A stretch of DNA of 64,000 nucleotides from Eggerthella sp. YY7918 (GCF_000270285.1 NC_015738.1:1364001-1428000); one strand, 5' to 3'. Shown: positions 15,593 through 24,974, counted from the stretch's first letter. Numbers and translations: made by a program. Notes: generated by a model from the sequence alone, not told the origin.

Positions 15593-17923
15593 ATGAAACT
15601 TGCATCAGTCATCCTCGACATACCGACGCAAGCGCTTGACGCGCCCTATACCTATGCTGTGCCTGTAGACGACGGCGAAGGCGATCTGTCTATTGAGGTG
15701 GGATGCGCCGTGCTTGTTCCGTTCGGCGGGCGACGGGCGATAGGTTTTGTTATCGGTATCGGGGAGCATGCCGAGGGCGACTGGCCAGAAGGTCTTGATC
15801 CTGCGAAACTCAAAGGCATTGTGCGCGCGGTGAGTCGTCCGTATTTTGACGAGGAAGGCGCTGCGTGCGCGCGGTGGCTTTCGGAGCGCTATATTGCGCC
15901 GCTCTCGTCGTGTGTGCGTCTGTTTACGCCGCCCGGCGGCGTACCGCGTATGGTGCGTGCGCGTGAAGGGTACTGGCGACTTGAAGAGCCAGCGGTGGGC
16001 GAAGTGGACGACCGTTGGGTAGTGCCTGGGCCGGCGCTTGCGCAGTTCGAGCCGCGCAAAAACGCCGTAAAGCAAGCGTCCATTGTCGCTGCTGTGCGTC
16101 GCGGTGAATTGCGCGTAGCTGAATTGGCCGCTGAATTTGGCGCGGTGTCGGGACCTCTTAAAACCTTGGAGAAACAGGGCGTCGTGCGCATCGAGCATCG
16201 GCGCCGTATGCGTGGCATGCAACCGGGCGAGCCGCTTTCTGAACAGGCTGGCGGGTTTACTCCCAGCCCCAAGCCCCCGCTCACGTCCGGTCAGGCAAAG
16301 GCCCTTGCGGCCATCGACGCGGCACGGCAGCGCGCAGCGGGCGAGGTCGTGCTCGTAGATGGCGTCACCGGCTCGGGCAAAACCGAAGTGTACTTGCAGG
16401 CCATCGAAGCGGCGCTTGATGCGGGTCGTACGGCATGCGTGCTTGTGCCCGAAATTTCACTCACGCCGCAGACGGTAGGACGTTTCCGTGGACGCTTCGG
16501 CGATACGGTGGCAGTCATGCACTCGCGTATGAGCCAGGGCGAACGTTTCGACCAGTGGGATTTCATCCGCAGCGGTCAGGCACGCGTGGTCGTTGGAGCG
16601 AGAAGCGCCTTGTTTACTCCGCTTACAAACCTCGGCCTTATCGTCATCGATGAGGAACATGAAGGCTCCTATAAACAGGATAGTGCTCCACGCTACCACG
16701 CGCGCGACGTTGCGGTATGGATGGCGCGGCGCGCGGGAGCGGCGGTGGTGCTGGGGTCGGCCACGCCGTCCATCGAAACGTTGTATGCCTGTGCTAAGGA
16801 TCCTACCTGGCATCAGGTGGCGCTCCCTGAACGCGCAAACGGCAAGCCTCTGCCCGAGGTACGTGTGGTCGACATGGCTAAAGAATTTTCTGCCGGATCG
16901 CGCTCGATGTTTTCGGGTGCGCTCTCCCGTGCGCTCGCTGAAGAACTGAGCGCGGGGCGTAAGGCGGTGCTTCTGCTCAATCAACGCGGTTTCGCGAAGT
17001 TTCTCTTGTGTCGCGAGTGCGGATTTGTGCCCGAATGCCCATCGTGCTCCACTTCGCTTACGTACCATGAGCGCGGAAACTTCCTCATCTGCCATCACTG
17101 CGGATATCGCGTTCCGGCGCCGTCTGTGTGTCCCGAATGCGGCAGTCCCTACCTGAAAAAGTTCGGTGCGGGCACTCAGCGCGTCGAGGCCGACTTGCGC
17201 GTGCTCTTGGACGAAACGCCCGGTGTGGGGCCGGATGTGCCCATTGTGCGTATGGACGCCGATACGACATCGGGTAAGGGTGCTCACCAGCGCCTACTTG
17301 AGGAGTTTGCCGCCGCCGACGCCGCAGTGCTATTGGGTACGCAGATGATCGCGAAGGGGCTCGATTTCGAAGACGTCACACTCGTCGGCGTCATCAACGC
17401 CGACACCATGTTGAAGTTGCCCGACTATCGCGCGGCGGAGCGCACCTTCGATCTCATCGAACAGGTGGCGGGCCGCGCCGGGCGTGCGGAGCTGCCGGGA
17501 CGGGTGCTTGTGCAGACCTACGAGGCCGATGCTGCGCCCATCCGCGCCGCCGCGGCCTATGACCGCGCCCTCTTTTTGCGCGACGAGCTGCCGAAGCGAC
17601 GACTTTTGGGCTATCCTCCCTACGTTTCCCTGGCAAATGTGCTTGTGTGGGGTAAGGATGAGCCAGAAGTGCGCCGTGTTGCCAGCGGGCTGCAAGACGA
17701 ACTTGAAAAGGCGGTACGTGATTTTGGGGGAGAGGGATGGTCGGTGCTGCCCGCTACGCCGTGCGTGCTCGCGAAATTGCGGGGCACCTATCGCTGGCAT
17801 ATTGTGGTAAAAGCGCCGATTCATGCTGATATATCGTCAGTTCTCCTGCCTTTGTTTCGCCACCGCAAACCCGAAAAAGACGTAAATGTGGCTGTCGACG
17901 TGGACCCGGATGACTTATTGTAA
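15593..17923 (+). CDS. priA: Primosomal protein N' (PriA helicase)
   Basis: PriA recognises stalled forks and reloads the replicative helicase. The 776-residue product has the N-terminal DNA-binding domain (about 1-210), Walker A VDGVTGSGKTEVYLQAIEAA near 255, the DEEH box (IVIDEEHEGSYK) near 348, and a zinc-binding region (CRECGFVPECPSCSTSLTYH, then CHHCGYR and CPECGS) near 475-525. GTQMIAKGLDFEDVTLVGV and the downstream QVAGRAGRAELPG complete the helicase core. Motifs are intact, so it should be an active helicase. ATG is favoured; there is no visible ribosome-binding site. Confidence 0.95.
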   Translation: MKLASVILDIPTQALDAPYTYAVPVDDGEGDLSIEVGCAVLVPFGGRRAIGFVIGIGEHAEGDWPEGLDPAKLKGIVRAVSRPYFDEEGAACARWLSERYIAPLSSCVRLFTPPGGVPRMVRAREGYWRLEEPAVGEVDDRWVVPGPALAQFEPRKNAVKQASIVAAVRRGELRVAELAAEFGAVSGPLKTLEKQGVVRIEHRRRMRGMQPGEPLSEQAGGFTPSPKPPLTSGQAKALAAIDAARQRAAGEVVLVDGVTGSGKTEVYLQAIEAALDAGRTACVLVPEISLTPQTVGRFRGRFGDTVAVMHSRMSQGERFDQWDFIRSGQARVVVGARSALFTPLTNLGLIVIDEEHEGSYKQDSAPRYHARDVAVWMARRAGAAVVLGSATPSIETLYACAKDPTWHQVALPERANGKPLPEVRVVDMAKEFSAGSRSMFSGALSRALAEELSAGRKAVLLLNQRGFAKFLLCRECGFVPECPSCSTSLTYHERGNFLICHHCGYRVPAPSVCPECGSPYLKKFGAGTQRVEADLRVLLDETPGVGPDVPIVRMDADTTSGKGAHQRLLEEFAAADAAVLLGTQMIAKGLDFEDVTLVGVINADTMLKLPDYRAAERTFDLIEQVAGRAGRAELPGRVLVQTYEADAAPIRAAAAYDRALFLRDELPKRRLLGYPPYVSLANVLVWGKDEPEVRRVASGLQDELEKAVRDFGGEGWSVLPATPCVLAKLRGTYRWHIVVKAPIHADISSVLLPLFRHRKPEKDVNVAVDVDPDDLL

Positions 17924-18051
17924 CTTTCAGATCGAAGAAAATAGGGAACCTGCTAACACGGAGCCGTTAGATGTGGTATCCTGATTTGCTGTATCTTTGC
18001 GCCCCGCGCGCTGTTTCGCGTGCCCGCGTTTGAGCATGAAAGGAAGATCAC

Positions 18052-19311
18052 GTGGCCCAATCTTCGAAGAACAAAGCAGCAGAACCTGAGAAGAACAACG
18101 AGAAAGCCCCGATCGAAAACGAAGAAGTTTTAGACGATATGTCTGATGACATTGATGGCGATGAAATTGATTCTCCCGTCGACGTAACGGGGGTCATCGA
18201 TGATACCGACACCATCGAAGATAAACTCACTGACGGTCTTGCCGAAGATGCCGAGGATGAGGACTTGCTTGAGGGAATTCCCGAGGAAGAGCTCAAGGCA
18301 ACCGTTGATGTGCAATTGCCGAAGGTGAGCAGCAAAAGCAAGGTGCGCAGCGCGCGCAAGCGAAGCGCCGATGCGGGCATTACGGTACTTACTGGCGACC
18401 CGGTGCGTATGTACCTCAAGGAAATCGGCAAGGTGCCGCTGCTTACCGCTGCCGAGGAAATCGACCTGGCCATGAAGATCGAAGCCGGCGTCGCTGCCAC
18501 TGAGGAATTGGAAAAGGCAGAGGACGAGGGCATCGAACTTGAGCGTCGCGAAAAGCGCCGTCTTGGTCGTATCGAGCAGGTGGGCATCGACGCGAAACAG
18601 CAACTCATCGAGGCGAACCTGCGTCTTGTGGTATCCATTGCCAAGCGTTATGTGGGTCGCGGCATGCTGTTTTTGGATCTCATCCAAGAGGGCAATCTCG
18701 GCCTTATCCGTGCAGTTGAGAAGTTCGACTACACGAAGGGCTTCAAGTTCTCCACGTATGCCACCTGGTGGATTCGCCAGGCTATCACGCGCGCCATCGC
18801 GGACCAGGCGCGCACCATCCGTATTCCCGTTCACATGGTGGAAACCATCAATAAACTTGTGCGCATTCAGCGCCAACTGCTTCAAGAGCTGGGCCGCGAG
18901 CCTTCTCCTGAAGAGATTGGTAAAGAGATGGGCCTGCCCGCCGAGCGCGTGCGTGAAATCCAGAAGATTTCTCAGGAGCCGGTAAGCCTGGAAACGCCCA
19001 TCGGCGAGGAAGAGGATTCTCAGCTGGGCGATTTCATCGAGGACGACGCTGCTGTGGTGCCGCCCGACGCTGCCAGCTTCAGCATGCTGCAAGAGCAGCT
19101 GAGCAAGGTGCTGGACGGTTTGGCCGAGCGCGAGCGCAAGGTTATCGCGTTGCGCTTTGGGCTGGAGGACGGTCACCCGCGCACGCTTGAGGAAGTGGGC
19201 CGCGAGTTCGGTGTTACGCGTGAACGTATTCGTCAGATCGAAAGCAAAACGCTCGCGAAGCTGCGTCATCCGTCGCGCTCCTCGAAGCTTAAAGACTATC
19301 TGGAAGATTAG
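18052..19311 (+). CDS. rpoD: Primary sigma factor RpoD (SigA)
   Basis: This 419-residue housekeeping sigma factor begins at GTG 18052 after AGGAAGATCAC. An acidic N-terminal stretch of about 95 residues is followed by region 1.2 ([20 protein letters not shown]), region 2 ([16 protein letters not shown], then [20 protein letters not shown]) near 190-250, region 3 and region 4 ([20 protein letters not shown] followed by [20 protein letters not shown]) at the end. The -10 reading and -35 reading helices are intact. It directs core RNA polymerase to sigma-70-type promoters such as those noted here with TATACT. A TATCCT about 70 bases upstream may be its own -10. Confidence 0.96.
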   Translation: MAQSSKNKAAEPEKNNEKAPIENEEVLDDMSDDIDGDEIDSPVDVTGVIDDTDTIEDKLTDGLAEDAEDEDLLEGIPEEELKATVDVQLPKVSSKSKVRSARKRSADAGITVLTGDPVRMYLKEIGKVPLLTAAEEIDLAMKIEAGVAATEELEKAEDEGIELERREKRRLGRIEQVGIDAKQQLIEANLRLVVSIAKRYVGRGMLFLDLIQEGNLGLIRAVEKFDYTKGFKFSTYATWWIRQAITRAIADQARTIRIPVHMVETINKLVRIQRQLLQELGREPSPEEIGKEMGLPAERVREIQKISQEPVSLETPIGEEEDSQLGDFIEDDAAVVPPDAASFSMLQEQLSKVLDGLAERERKVIALRFGLEDGHPRTLEEVGREFGVTRERIRQIESKTLAKLRHPSRSSKLKDYLED

Positions 19312-19312
19312 G

Positions 19313-19459
19313 GTTCCGTCGGTTTGACGACCGACGGGACGCGCCGACGCTGCGAAGCCCTCTCGCACCGATCCTCGGCCCTTTTTCGCTTACCCTTACG
19401 TGCGAAAGCACGCGCGGCCGCGAAACGGGCCGATTATCGGCACGAGAGGGCTTCTCGCT
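19313..19459 (+). repeat. Nested palindromic element, copy 1 (after rpoD)
   Basis: First comes an 11-bp hairpin (19313-19340, arms GTTCCGTCGGT and ACCGACGGGAC). Then outer arms GCGAAGCCCTCTCG (19352-19365) and CGAGAGGGCTTCTCGC (19444-19459) pair with a single bulged T. Inside, CCGAT/ATCGG, CGGCCC/GGGCCG and a GTGC/GCAC hairpin nest. CCCTTTTTCGCTT and GCCGCGAAACGGG are shared with the copy after gapA. There is no T tract at the 3' end, so it is not a classical terminator. Confidence 0.75.
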
Positions 19460-19481
19460 GACTTGATTGGACCTGTGCGTC

Positions 19482-21785
19482 ATGGAAAACAAAAACCTTG
19501 AACTGTTTGCGAGTTGCCTTGCGGGCTTAGAGGCTCCGCTCGCTGAGGAATTGAAGCGTCTTGGCATCAAGCGTGTACGCCCCCTTGGCGGGGGCGTCGC
19601 TTTTTACGGCGATGTGCGTCAGGCGCTGTCCGCGTGCCTCTGGTCCCGTCTTGCTTCGCGCATACTTGTTGTTGTGGGTCGTGTGGACGCTCGCGACGCA
19701 CAGAGTCTTTATCAGGGGGTACGGGCGCTTCGGTGGGAAGATGTGATCGTGGCGGGCGCGAGTATAGCACTGCGGGCGCACGGCATGAACAACGAGCTGC
19801 GCAATACGAAGTTCACTGCGCTTAAGGTGAAGGACGCGGTGTGCGATCAGTTGCTTGAGACACGCGGCGTACGGCCGGATGTGGACACGGCAACGCCCGA
19901 TGCGCTTATCGACGTGCGTGTGCATGAAGGAAAGGCCACGGTGTCGCTTGATTTGGCGGGGGAGTCGCTCTACCGACGGAGCTATCTGAGTGACGACGAC
20001 ACTCAGGATGCATCGCTTTCGTGTGCACTTGCGGCAGGGGTTCTTGCTTTGGCGGATTGGCGCGATCGGTTTGCGGGCGGCGCAGCGCTTGTCGATCCTG
20101 CCTGCGGTGACGGTATGCTCGTGGTAGAGGCTGCTTCGATGGCGTGCGATCAGGCGCCGGGCCTCGTGCGTGATCACTGGGGCTTCTTCGGATGGGCTCT
20201 TTCAGAACCCGAGGTGTTCAACGAGCTCATCAGCGAAGCCGACGAGCGGTTTGAGCGCGGCCTTTTGCGGGTAGTAGGGGAGGAAGCGCTTGAGCCTGCT
20301 GCGTCGACTCCGCCGGATATCGCTCGGGTGCGTATTGCCGGCGCCTCAACGTCGTCTCCGGCTATTGCGCGCGCCCGCATGCATGCAAAGCGCGCAGGAC
20401 TGCGGCAGGTGGTTTCGGTAGAACAGGCCGATGCGCAGTCGGTGGGCGAACTGGTTGAACGGGTGAGCTCAGTTGCTGAACAAGCGGCGCCTGATGGCAC
20501 GCCGCGCTGCGTTGTTGCCTGTGAACTGCCGGGAGCAGAACGTATGCAGTCCGAAGCGCGCGCTCAGGCCGAGGCGGCGGCGTTTATTGCTGCGGCGTCA
20601 AGTGCTCCTGCAGCATCGCTTTTTGCCGTTGCGGGAGAGAAGGGGATCGAGGCGCGTTTCGGTGTCGAGCCTGTTGTACGTACGGAAATCGGCCGTGAAC
20701 GCCTCGCTACAGAGGTGCTTGTGTTCGACGAAGCCCCTCGCGGTACAGTGACCGTCGTGGTGCCCGATTCGGCGGGCGGGGCCGAGCATCGCGTCGATGT
20801 GCTCGAATCCTCTTCTGAGCAGTTTGCGGCGCGTCTGCGCAAAGTGGCTAAGGAGCGGCGCAAATGGGCGCGACGCGAGGGCGTATCATGCTATCGCGTC
20901 TACGATGCCGACCTTCCCGATTATGCGGTGGCGATCGACGTGTATCCGGGCGCAGGCGAAGCGTCAGGCAACCTCTATCTTCACATTGCCGAATATGCAG
21001 CGCCTTCCTCCATCGATCCCGGCAAAGCGCAGCGTCGTTACGATGACGTGCTCGCTTTGGCTCCCGTTGTGCTGGGTGTTCGCCCCGACCACGTGTTTTC
21101 CAAGGTGCGTCGCCGCGACAAAGGCGGCGGTCAGTACCGCGAAGCGCGGCGACGTTCCTATGTTACCCAGGTGCAGGAGGATGGCTATATCTTCGAGGTC
21201 GACCTTGCGGGATACCTGGATACAGGACTGTTCCTGGACCATCGGCTTACCCGTGAATTGGTCGGCGCGAAGGCGAAGGGCAAACGTTTTCTCAATCTGT
21301 TCGCTTATACTGGCACGGCAAGCGTGCATGCCGCGGGCGGGGGTGCACAAAGTACGACAACGGTGGATTTGTCGCAAACGTACCTCGATTGGGCTGCCCG
21401 CAATATGGCTGCAAACGGGTTTGCAGGCGATACACACACGTTTGAACGCGGTGACACTATGGCGTGGATCACCGAGGCGCGCCGTGCCGGTCGCCGCTTT
21501 GACCTCGTGTTTGTCGATCCGCCTACGTTCTCCAATTCAAAGGCTATGGGTAAACGTACCTGGGATGTGCAACGCGATCACGTGGAGTTGCTCATCGGCG
21601 TATCGCGCTTGTTGTCGGAGGAGGGCGAAGTTATCTTCTCGTGCAACCTGCGAACCTTTAAGCCTGACGAGGAGGCGCTTGCAAAGTACGGAGTGGTTCT
21701 TGAAGACATCACTGCGCAGACCATTCCCCATGACTTCGAGCGCAACCCTCGTATCCACAAATGCTATTTGGCAAGGCGCTCCTGA
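19482..21785 (+). CDS. rlmKL: Bifunctional 23S rRNA methyltransferase, RlmKL-like
   Basis: This 767-residue product joins two methyltransferase halves, as in RlmL/RlmK, which make m2G2445 and m7G2069 in E. coli 23S rRNA. The N-terminal part has a THUMP-like region (about 50-160) and the motif ALVDPACGDGMLVVEAASMA near 205, but the usual NPPY-type motif is not obvious: the expected place reads VACELPGAER. The C-terminal half is clear: RFLNLFAYTGTASVHAA near 610 and DLVFVDPPTFSNSKAM near 680. The first half may therefore have lost or altered its activity. ATG 19482 is chosen over TTG 19467; neither has a good ribosome-binding site. It overlaps the opposite gene by 22 bp at the end. Confidence 0.88.
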   Translation: MENKNLELFASCLAGLEAPLAEELKRLGIKRVRPLGGGVAFYGDVRQALSACLWSRLASRILVVVGRVDARDAQSLYQGVRALRWEDVIVAGASIALRAHGMNNELRNTKFTALKVKDAVCDQLLETRGVRPDVDTATPDALIDVRVHEGKATVSLDLAGESLYRRSYLSDDDTQDASLSCALAAGVLALADWRDRFAGGAALVDPACGDGMLVVEAASMACDQAPGLVRDHWGFFGWALSEPEVFNELISEADERFERGLLRVVGEEALEPAASTPPDIARVRIAGASTSSPAIARARMHAKRAGLRQVVSVEQADAQSVGELVERVSSVAEQAAPDGTPRCVVACELPGAERMQSEARAQAEAAAFIAAASSAPAASLFAVAGEKGIEARFGVEPVVRTEIGRERLATEVLVFDEAPRGTVTVVVPDSAGGAEHRVDVLESSSEQFAARLRKVAKERRKWARREGVSCYRVYDADLPDYAVAIDVYPGAGEASGNLYLHIAEYAAPSSIDPGKAQRRYDDVLALAPVVLGVRPDHVFSKVRRRDKGGGQYREARRRSYVTQVQEDGYIFEVDLAGYLDTGLFLDHRLTRELVGAKAKGKRFLNLFAYTGTASVHAAGGGAQSTTTVDLSQTYLDWAARNMAANGFAGDTHTFERGDTMAWITEARRAGRRFDLVFVDPPTFSNSKAMGKRTWDVQRDHVELLIGVSRLLSEEGEVIFSCNLRTFKPDEEALAKYGVVLEDITAQTIPHDFERNPRIHKCYLARRS

Positions 21786-22477
21786 GAGAGCTCTTGATTG
21801 GTGTCGTGTTTCTGATCTGATGATGAGCGTTTGGGCAAAGGCTCGCGTGCGCCGCCCATAAGCCTGATGAAGACATTGGCGAACAGTCCCGTGAAGATTG
21901 CGGCCGCCAACGTGCCTTCGCGAATACCTTGGATACTTCCGAGCAGAAACCATGATGCCACGGCGGCAAGCGCCACGCTGAAAAGGTCAAATCCAATTTT
22001 GGTGTGCCCGAAATTCCATCCCGTTGTGCTGGTGATGGCCCACACAAATGCCTCGCCGCTGCTCATAACAATGTTTGCGACCACGGTGCACGATACGCCG
22101 AAGGCAAGCATCGCTATACCGCAAAACAGCATGACAAGCAGCCCCGGGTATGTTTCAGGGCGAACAAAGGAAAACAGATAGCTAAACCCGTCAAGTCCGA
22201 TGCTGAAAAGGACCGAGATGGGCAGCTGTAGCAGCGCCGAAGCCCTGAAGTTGCGCCGTAAAATAACTACCTGACCAAGCAAAAGCACGATATTCCAAGC
22301 AGTCATAAAAACGCCGTACGATATCTGGGGAAAGGCGATGCTTAACACATAGCCGAACGACGATATGGGTGAGGTCCCCAGATAGGTTTTGGTGATAAGC
22401 GCAATGCCGGCAGACATGATGAGGATGCCCACTGACAACAGACAGGCTCGCATCACTATTGTTTTGGTAGTTGCCAT
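21764..22477 (-). CDS. YczE/YitT-like integral membrane protein
   Basis: The protein has 237 residues, with about five or six hydrophobic segments and a polar tail. MSAGIALITKTYLGTSPISS near residue 21 is the signature-like segment of YczE/YyaS proteins, in which a Gly-rich first helix is followed by TSP. These proteins have no proven biochemical role; some lie next to regulators or transporters. The ATG at 22477 has no strong Shine-Dalgarno. A tRNA with a CAU anticodon is upstream on the same strand, with a terminator between them. Its 3' end overlaps rlmKL tail to tail. Confidence 0.75.
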   Translation of the reverse strand: MATTKTIVMRACLLSVGILIMSAGIALITKTYLGTSPISSFGYVLSIAFPQISYGVFMTAWNIVLLLGQVVILRRNFRASALLQLPISVLFSIGLDGFSYLFSFVRPETYPGLLVMLFCGIAMLAFGVSCTVVANIVMSSGEAFVWAITSTTGWNFGHTKIGFDLFSVALAAVASWFLLGSIQGIREGTLAAAIFTGLFANVFIRLMGGAREPLPKRSSSDQKHDTNQELSQERLAK

Positions 22478-22512
22478 AAATATGCCGTGATCCCCGAGAA
22501 ACGAATAAAGCC

Positions 22513-22538
22513 TGATGGTTTACCCCTGCAAACCATCA
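22513..22538. promoter_or_regulatory. Palindrome upstream of the YczE-like gene
   Basis: TGATGGTTT and AAACCATCA form a perfect 9-bp inverted repeat with an 8-base loop, 36-61 bases upstream of the YczE-like start. It could be a repressor operator or a leader hairpin. No T tract follows on either strand. Confidence 0.45.
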
Positions 22539-22654
22539 ATGATGATTGTATGCTTGCGATATGGGAAAACAAACGGCCATCCGCAGCCAAATGTGGGTTG
22601 CGAGTCGGGCATGATCTCATCTCGTCCAGCCCGCTCTTCGAACCAGAAAAGAGA

Positions 22655-22675
22655 AAAGCCGCCTGTGTGCGGCGA
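22655..22675 (-). terminator. Terminator after the CAU tRNA
   Basis: On the minus strand GCCGC, a six-base loop and GCGGC are followed by a T-rich stretch (TTTTCTCTTTTC). It lies 14 bases downstream of the tRNA 3' end. Confidence 0.7.
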
Positions 22676-22688
22676 CTTTTGAAAGCGG

Positions 22689-22763
22689 TGGTGGGCCCAG
22701 CAGGATTCGAACCTGCAACCAAAGGATTATGAGTCCTCTGCTCCACCGTTGAGCTATAGGCCC
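22689..22763 (-). tRNA. tRNA with CAU anticodon (Met or Ile2)
   Basis: This is a 75-nt cloverleaf with encoded CCA. The acceptor stem is GGGCCTA paired with TGGGCCC, the anticodon loop CTCATAA sits on a GAGGA/TCCTT stem, and the T arm is GCAGG-TTCGAAT-CCTGC. It is not the initiator, because the three G-C pairs and the acceptor mismatch are absent. CAU can read Met codons, or AUA if lysidine-modified by TilS. The anticodon arm and the following TTGGT resemble tRNA-Ile2 of other bacteria, but I cannot decide. Confidence 0.9.
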
Positions 22764-22904
22764 GTAAAGCGTCCCGCTATTCTATCCCAAAAAGGCCGAA
22801 CATGCCAAGAGTAGTTTGCGTCGAAAAAATGGAGCAAAAAAGTATCTTGCGCACTTGCACGACTATCGGTAGAATGTTCAGACGCATTAAGCACTGTAAT
22901 ACAT

Positions 22905-22979
22905 GGTCGCTTGGCTCAGCGGGAGAGCATCGCCTTCACACGGCGGGGGTCACAGGTTCAAATCCTGTAGCGACCACCA
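22905..22979 (+). tRNA. tRNA-Val (CAC)
   Basis: This is a 75-nt cloverleaf including CCA. The acceptor GGTCGCT pairs with AGCGACC, the anticodon loop TTCACAC sits on a CGCC/GGCG stem, and the T arm is ACAGG-TTCAAAT-CCTGT. The anticodon CAC reads GUG. A strong terminator follows 11 bases downstream. Confidence 0.96.
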
Positions 22980-22989
22980 TGAAACTACC

Positions 22990-23012
22990 AGGCCACCGTT
23001 CGGTGGCCTTTT
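22990..23012 (+). terminator. Terminator after tRNA-Val(CAC)
   Basis: AGGCCACCG and CGGTGGCCT form a 9-bp stem with a TT loop, followed by TTTTGCTT. It ends the single-gene tRNA transcript. Confidence 0.9.
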
Positions 23013-23044
23013 GCTTCCCCCGCATCCCTTGCCCCAACGTCGAT

Positions 23045-23560
23045 CTATTCGGCTTTGAGGGTGAACTTCCAGGCGCAGTTGCAGGTGGTGTCGGTGATCT
23101 CGGGATAACAGCTCAGGCACTCGGTTTCGATGCGGTCGTCGATGTTGGCAGCAAAGACGCTGTATTCAATGATGCCCACGCTTTTGCAGGGATGAAAACC
23201 CATACCTTTGCGCTCACGGGCGTTTTGCACGCGGCAGTCAACAACGCGACAGATGACCGCGTCGTTCTCAAGGATGATTTCGTCGACGTTTGAGGCCGAC
23301 TGACACCGTAGGGCTAAAGCGTGCGCAAGCCCTTCAAGACCCGGATGTTCTTCAAGATCAAGAAACTTCTTAATGCGCCGCGCTTCCGATACGCTGAAGC
23401 GCCGCCATGCTTCGCGGTCGTGATGAAGGGCCTCATCCATTCCTTCGTCGTGTTCGATCGACTGAAACCATGTGCCATCAAGGGCGACAAGATTTTTGGC
23501 ATATATCTCTACCAGATCGATGAGCTGGTCTTTTGAAAGATTTCGTATGGTATCGTTCAT
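23045..23560 (-). CDS. Small cysteine-rich protein, DUF6125-like
   Basis: The protein has 171 residues from the ATG at 23560, which has GGAG at a good distance upstream (GCAGGAGATAACG). It opens with an amphipathic helix (LSKDQLIDLVEIYAKNLVAL), continues with WFQSIEHDEGMDEALHHDREAW, and ends in a cysteine-rich domain (CRVVDCRVQ, then HPCKSVG, then CLSCYPEITDTTCNCAW). This pattern fits DUF6125 proteins and related domains where a possible metal- or heme-binding C-terminus follows a helical domain. The function is unknown. It is transcribed away from trpS. Confidence 0.65.
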   Translation of the reverse strand: MNDTIRNLSKDQLIDLVEIYAKNLVALDGTWFQSIEHDEGMDEALHHDREAWRRFSVSEARRIKKFLDLEEHPGLEGLAHALALRCQSASNVDEIILENDAVICRVVDCRVQNARERKGMGFHPCKSVGIIEYSVFAANIDDRIETECLSCYPEITDTTCNCAWKFTLKAE

Positions 23561-23711
23561 CGTTATCTCCTGCTTGATTTCATGCGCAGTATACCGCAGC
23601 AGCCCTTTTAACTGTTTGGTCGACCTCTCGCAGATGACCGGTTCGTGTATACTACTGCACTGCGGCGTAGGCCGTATAGGAACATCCGCATAATACCGCG
23701 TAAGGAACGCC

Positions 23712-24758
23712 ATGAGTATCGATAGTTTTGAAGCGAGCAAAAAACGCAGCGATGAGATTCGTGCCGATCTACCTGTTCATCCCGAGAAGTACACCATGCT
23801 GACCGGCGATCGTCCAACCGGTCGTTTGCATTTGGGCCACTACTTCGGCACTATCCGCGAGCGTGTTGCGCTGCAAGACCTTGGCATCACCACACGTATC
23901 ATCATTGCAGACTATCAGGTTATCACCGACCGCGACACCACCGAGCACATCCAGGACAACGTGTTCAACATGGTGGTGGACTATCTGGCCTGCGGCATCG
24001 ATCCGGCCAAAACCATCATCTTCACGCACTCGGCGGTGCCGGCGTTAAACCAGCTCATGCTGCCGTTCCTCTCGCTCGTGACCGAGTCCGAGCTCATGCG
24101 TAATCCCACGGTGAAGTCCGAGATGGAGGCGTCGGGCCACGCGCTCACGGGTCTTCTGCTGACGTATCCCGTGCACCAGGCGTGCGACATTCTGTTCTGC
24201 AAGGGCAACATCGTGCCGGTGGGGAAGGACCAACTGCCGCACATCGAGCAGACGCGCCTCATCGCGCGCCGCTTCAACGAGCGCTACGGCCACGTGTTCC
24301 CCGAACCTGAGGGCGTGCTGAACGACGCGGTGGAAATTCCCGGCCTCGACGGTCGCAAGATGTCGAAGAGCTACGGCAACGCCATCGCGCTCTCGCTTAC
24401 GGCAGAGGAGACGGCCAAGCTCATCAAGAAGTCCAAGACCGACCCTGAGCGCATGATTACCTACGACAAGGAAAACCGCCCCGGTGTGTCGGCGCTTTTG
24501 ACCACAGCCGCGCTCTGTACGGGTCGCACCGAGGTGGAGATTGCCGAAGAGATCGGCGAGGCGGGCGCGGGCGCGCTCAAGAAGTATGTCACCGAGAGCG
24601 TGAACGGCTATCTGGCACCCATCCGCGAGCGCCGCGTGGAGCTGGCGCAGGATGCCGATTACATTTGGGACGTGCTGCACGAGGGCAATCGCCGCGCCAA
24701 CGAGATCGCGAACGCCACCCTCGACGAGGTGCGCGAGTGCATGCACATGGTGTACTAG
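23712..24758 (+). CDS. trpS: Tryptophanyl-tRNA synthetase
   Basis: This class I synthetase charges tRNA-Trp. The 348-residue protein has the HIGH-type motif in GDRPTGRLHLGHYFGT near residue 33 and the KMSKS loop in GLDGRKMSKSYGNAI near residue 213. The segment PVHQACDILFCKGNIVPVGK near 155 contributes the tryptophan and ATP pocket. GGAACGCC precedes the ATG. The 150-bp region upstream holds a TATACT but no T-box, so the gene does not look regulated by tRNA binding. Confidence 0.96.
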   Translation: MSIDSFEASKKRSDEIRADLPVHPEKYTMLTGDRPTGRLHLGHYFGTIRERVALQDLGITTRIIIADYQVITDRDTTEHIQDNVFNMVVDYLACGIDPAKTIIFTHSAVPALNQLMLPFLSLVTESELMRNPTVKSEMEASGHALTGLLLTYPVHQACDILFCKGNIVPVGKDQLPHIEQTRLIARRFNERYGHVFPEPEGVLNDAVEIPGLDGRKMSKSYGNAIALSLTAEETAKLIKKSKTDPERMITYDKENRPGVSALLTTAALCTGRTEVEIAEEIGEAGAGALKKYVTESVNGYLAPIRERRVELAQDADYIWDVLHEGNRRANEIANATLDEVRECMHMVY

Positions 24759-24852
24759 CCGTTTGCGAGCGTATCGCTTGCGTTAAGAGAAAGGGCAGTT
24801 CCTCGCCCCTTTCCAATATGTGGGGAGATTGCGATTGGCCTGATCGCGACAC

Positions 24853-24881
24853 TAGGCAATACCTTCAGAATATGGTATAAA
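24853..24881 (+). promoter_or_regulatory. Promoter of the rimP-nusA-infB operon
   Basis: TAGGCA (24853-24858), a 17-bp spacer and TATAAA (24876-24881) with an extended -10 TGG just before it. The predicted transcript starts near 24888, leaving a leader of about 145 nt before rimP. Confidence 0.6.
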
Positions 24882-24940
24882 CTACAAAGCAATGCGCATG
24901 CAGCTTTTCGGAACGATGCGCACCATACTTTCGAAACGTG

Positions 24941-24974
24941 AGAAAGTGGGCTTGTTCCCGCTTTCTTTGTTTGT
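24941..24974 (+). terminator. Terminator-like hairpin inside the rimP-nusA leader
   Basis: AGAAAGTGGG and CCCGCTTTCT form a ten-pair stem with one G-U pair and a 6-base loop, followed by TTGTTTGT. It lies about 55 bases after the predicted transcription start and before rimP, so it may attenuate the operon. An upstream inverted repeat (ATGCGCA near 24893 and GATGCGCA near 24915) could compete with it. Confidence 0.65.

Noticed and set aside
17953-17970. Small inverted repeat CTAA..CGG/CCGTTAG before rpoD as an operator
   Set aside because: The stem has a two-base bulge and seven pairs, and nothing links it to a regulator.
23590-23711. Possible T-box leader for trpS (ATACCGCG)
   Set aside because: Only a short ACCGCG-like word is present; the T-box core, specifier loop and antiterminator fold are not visible.
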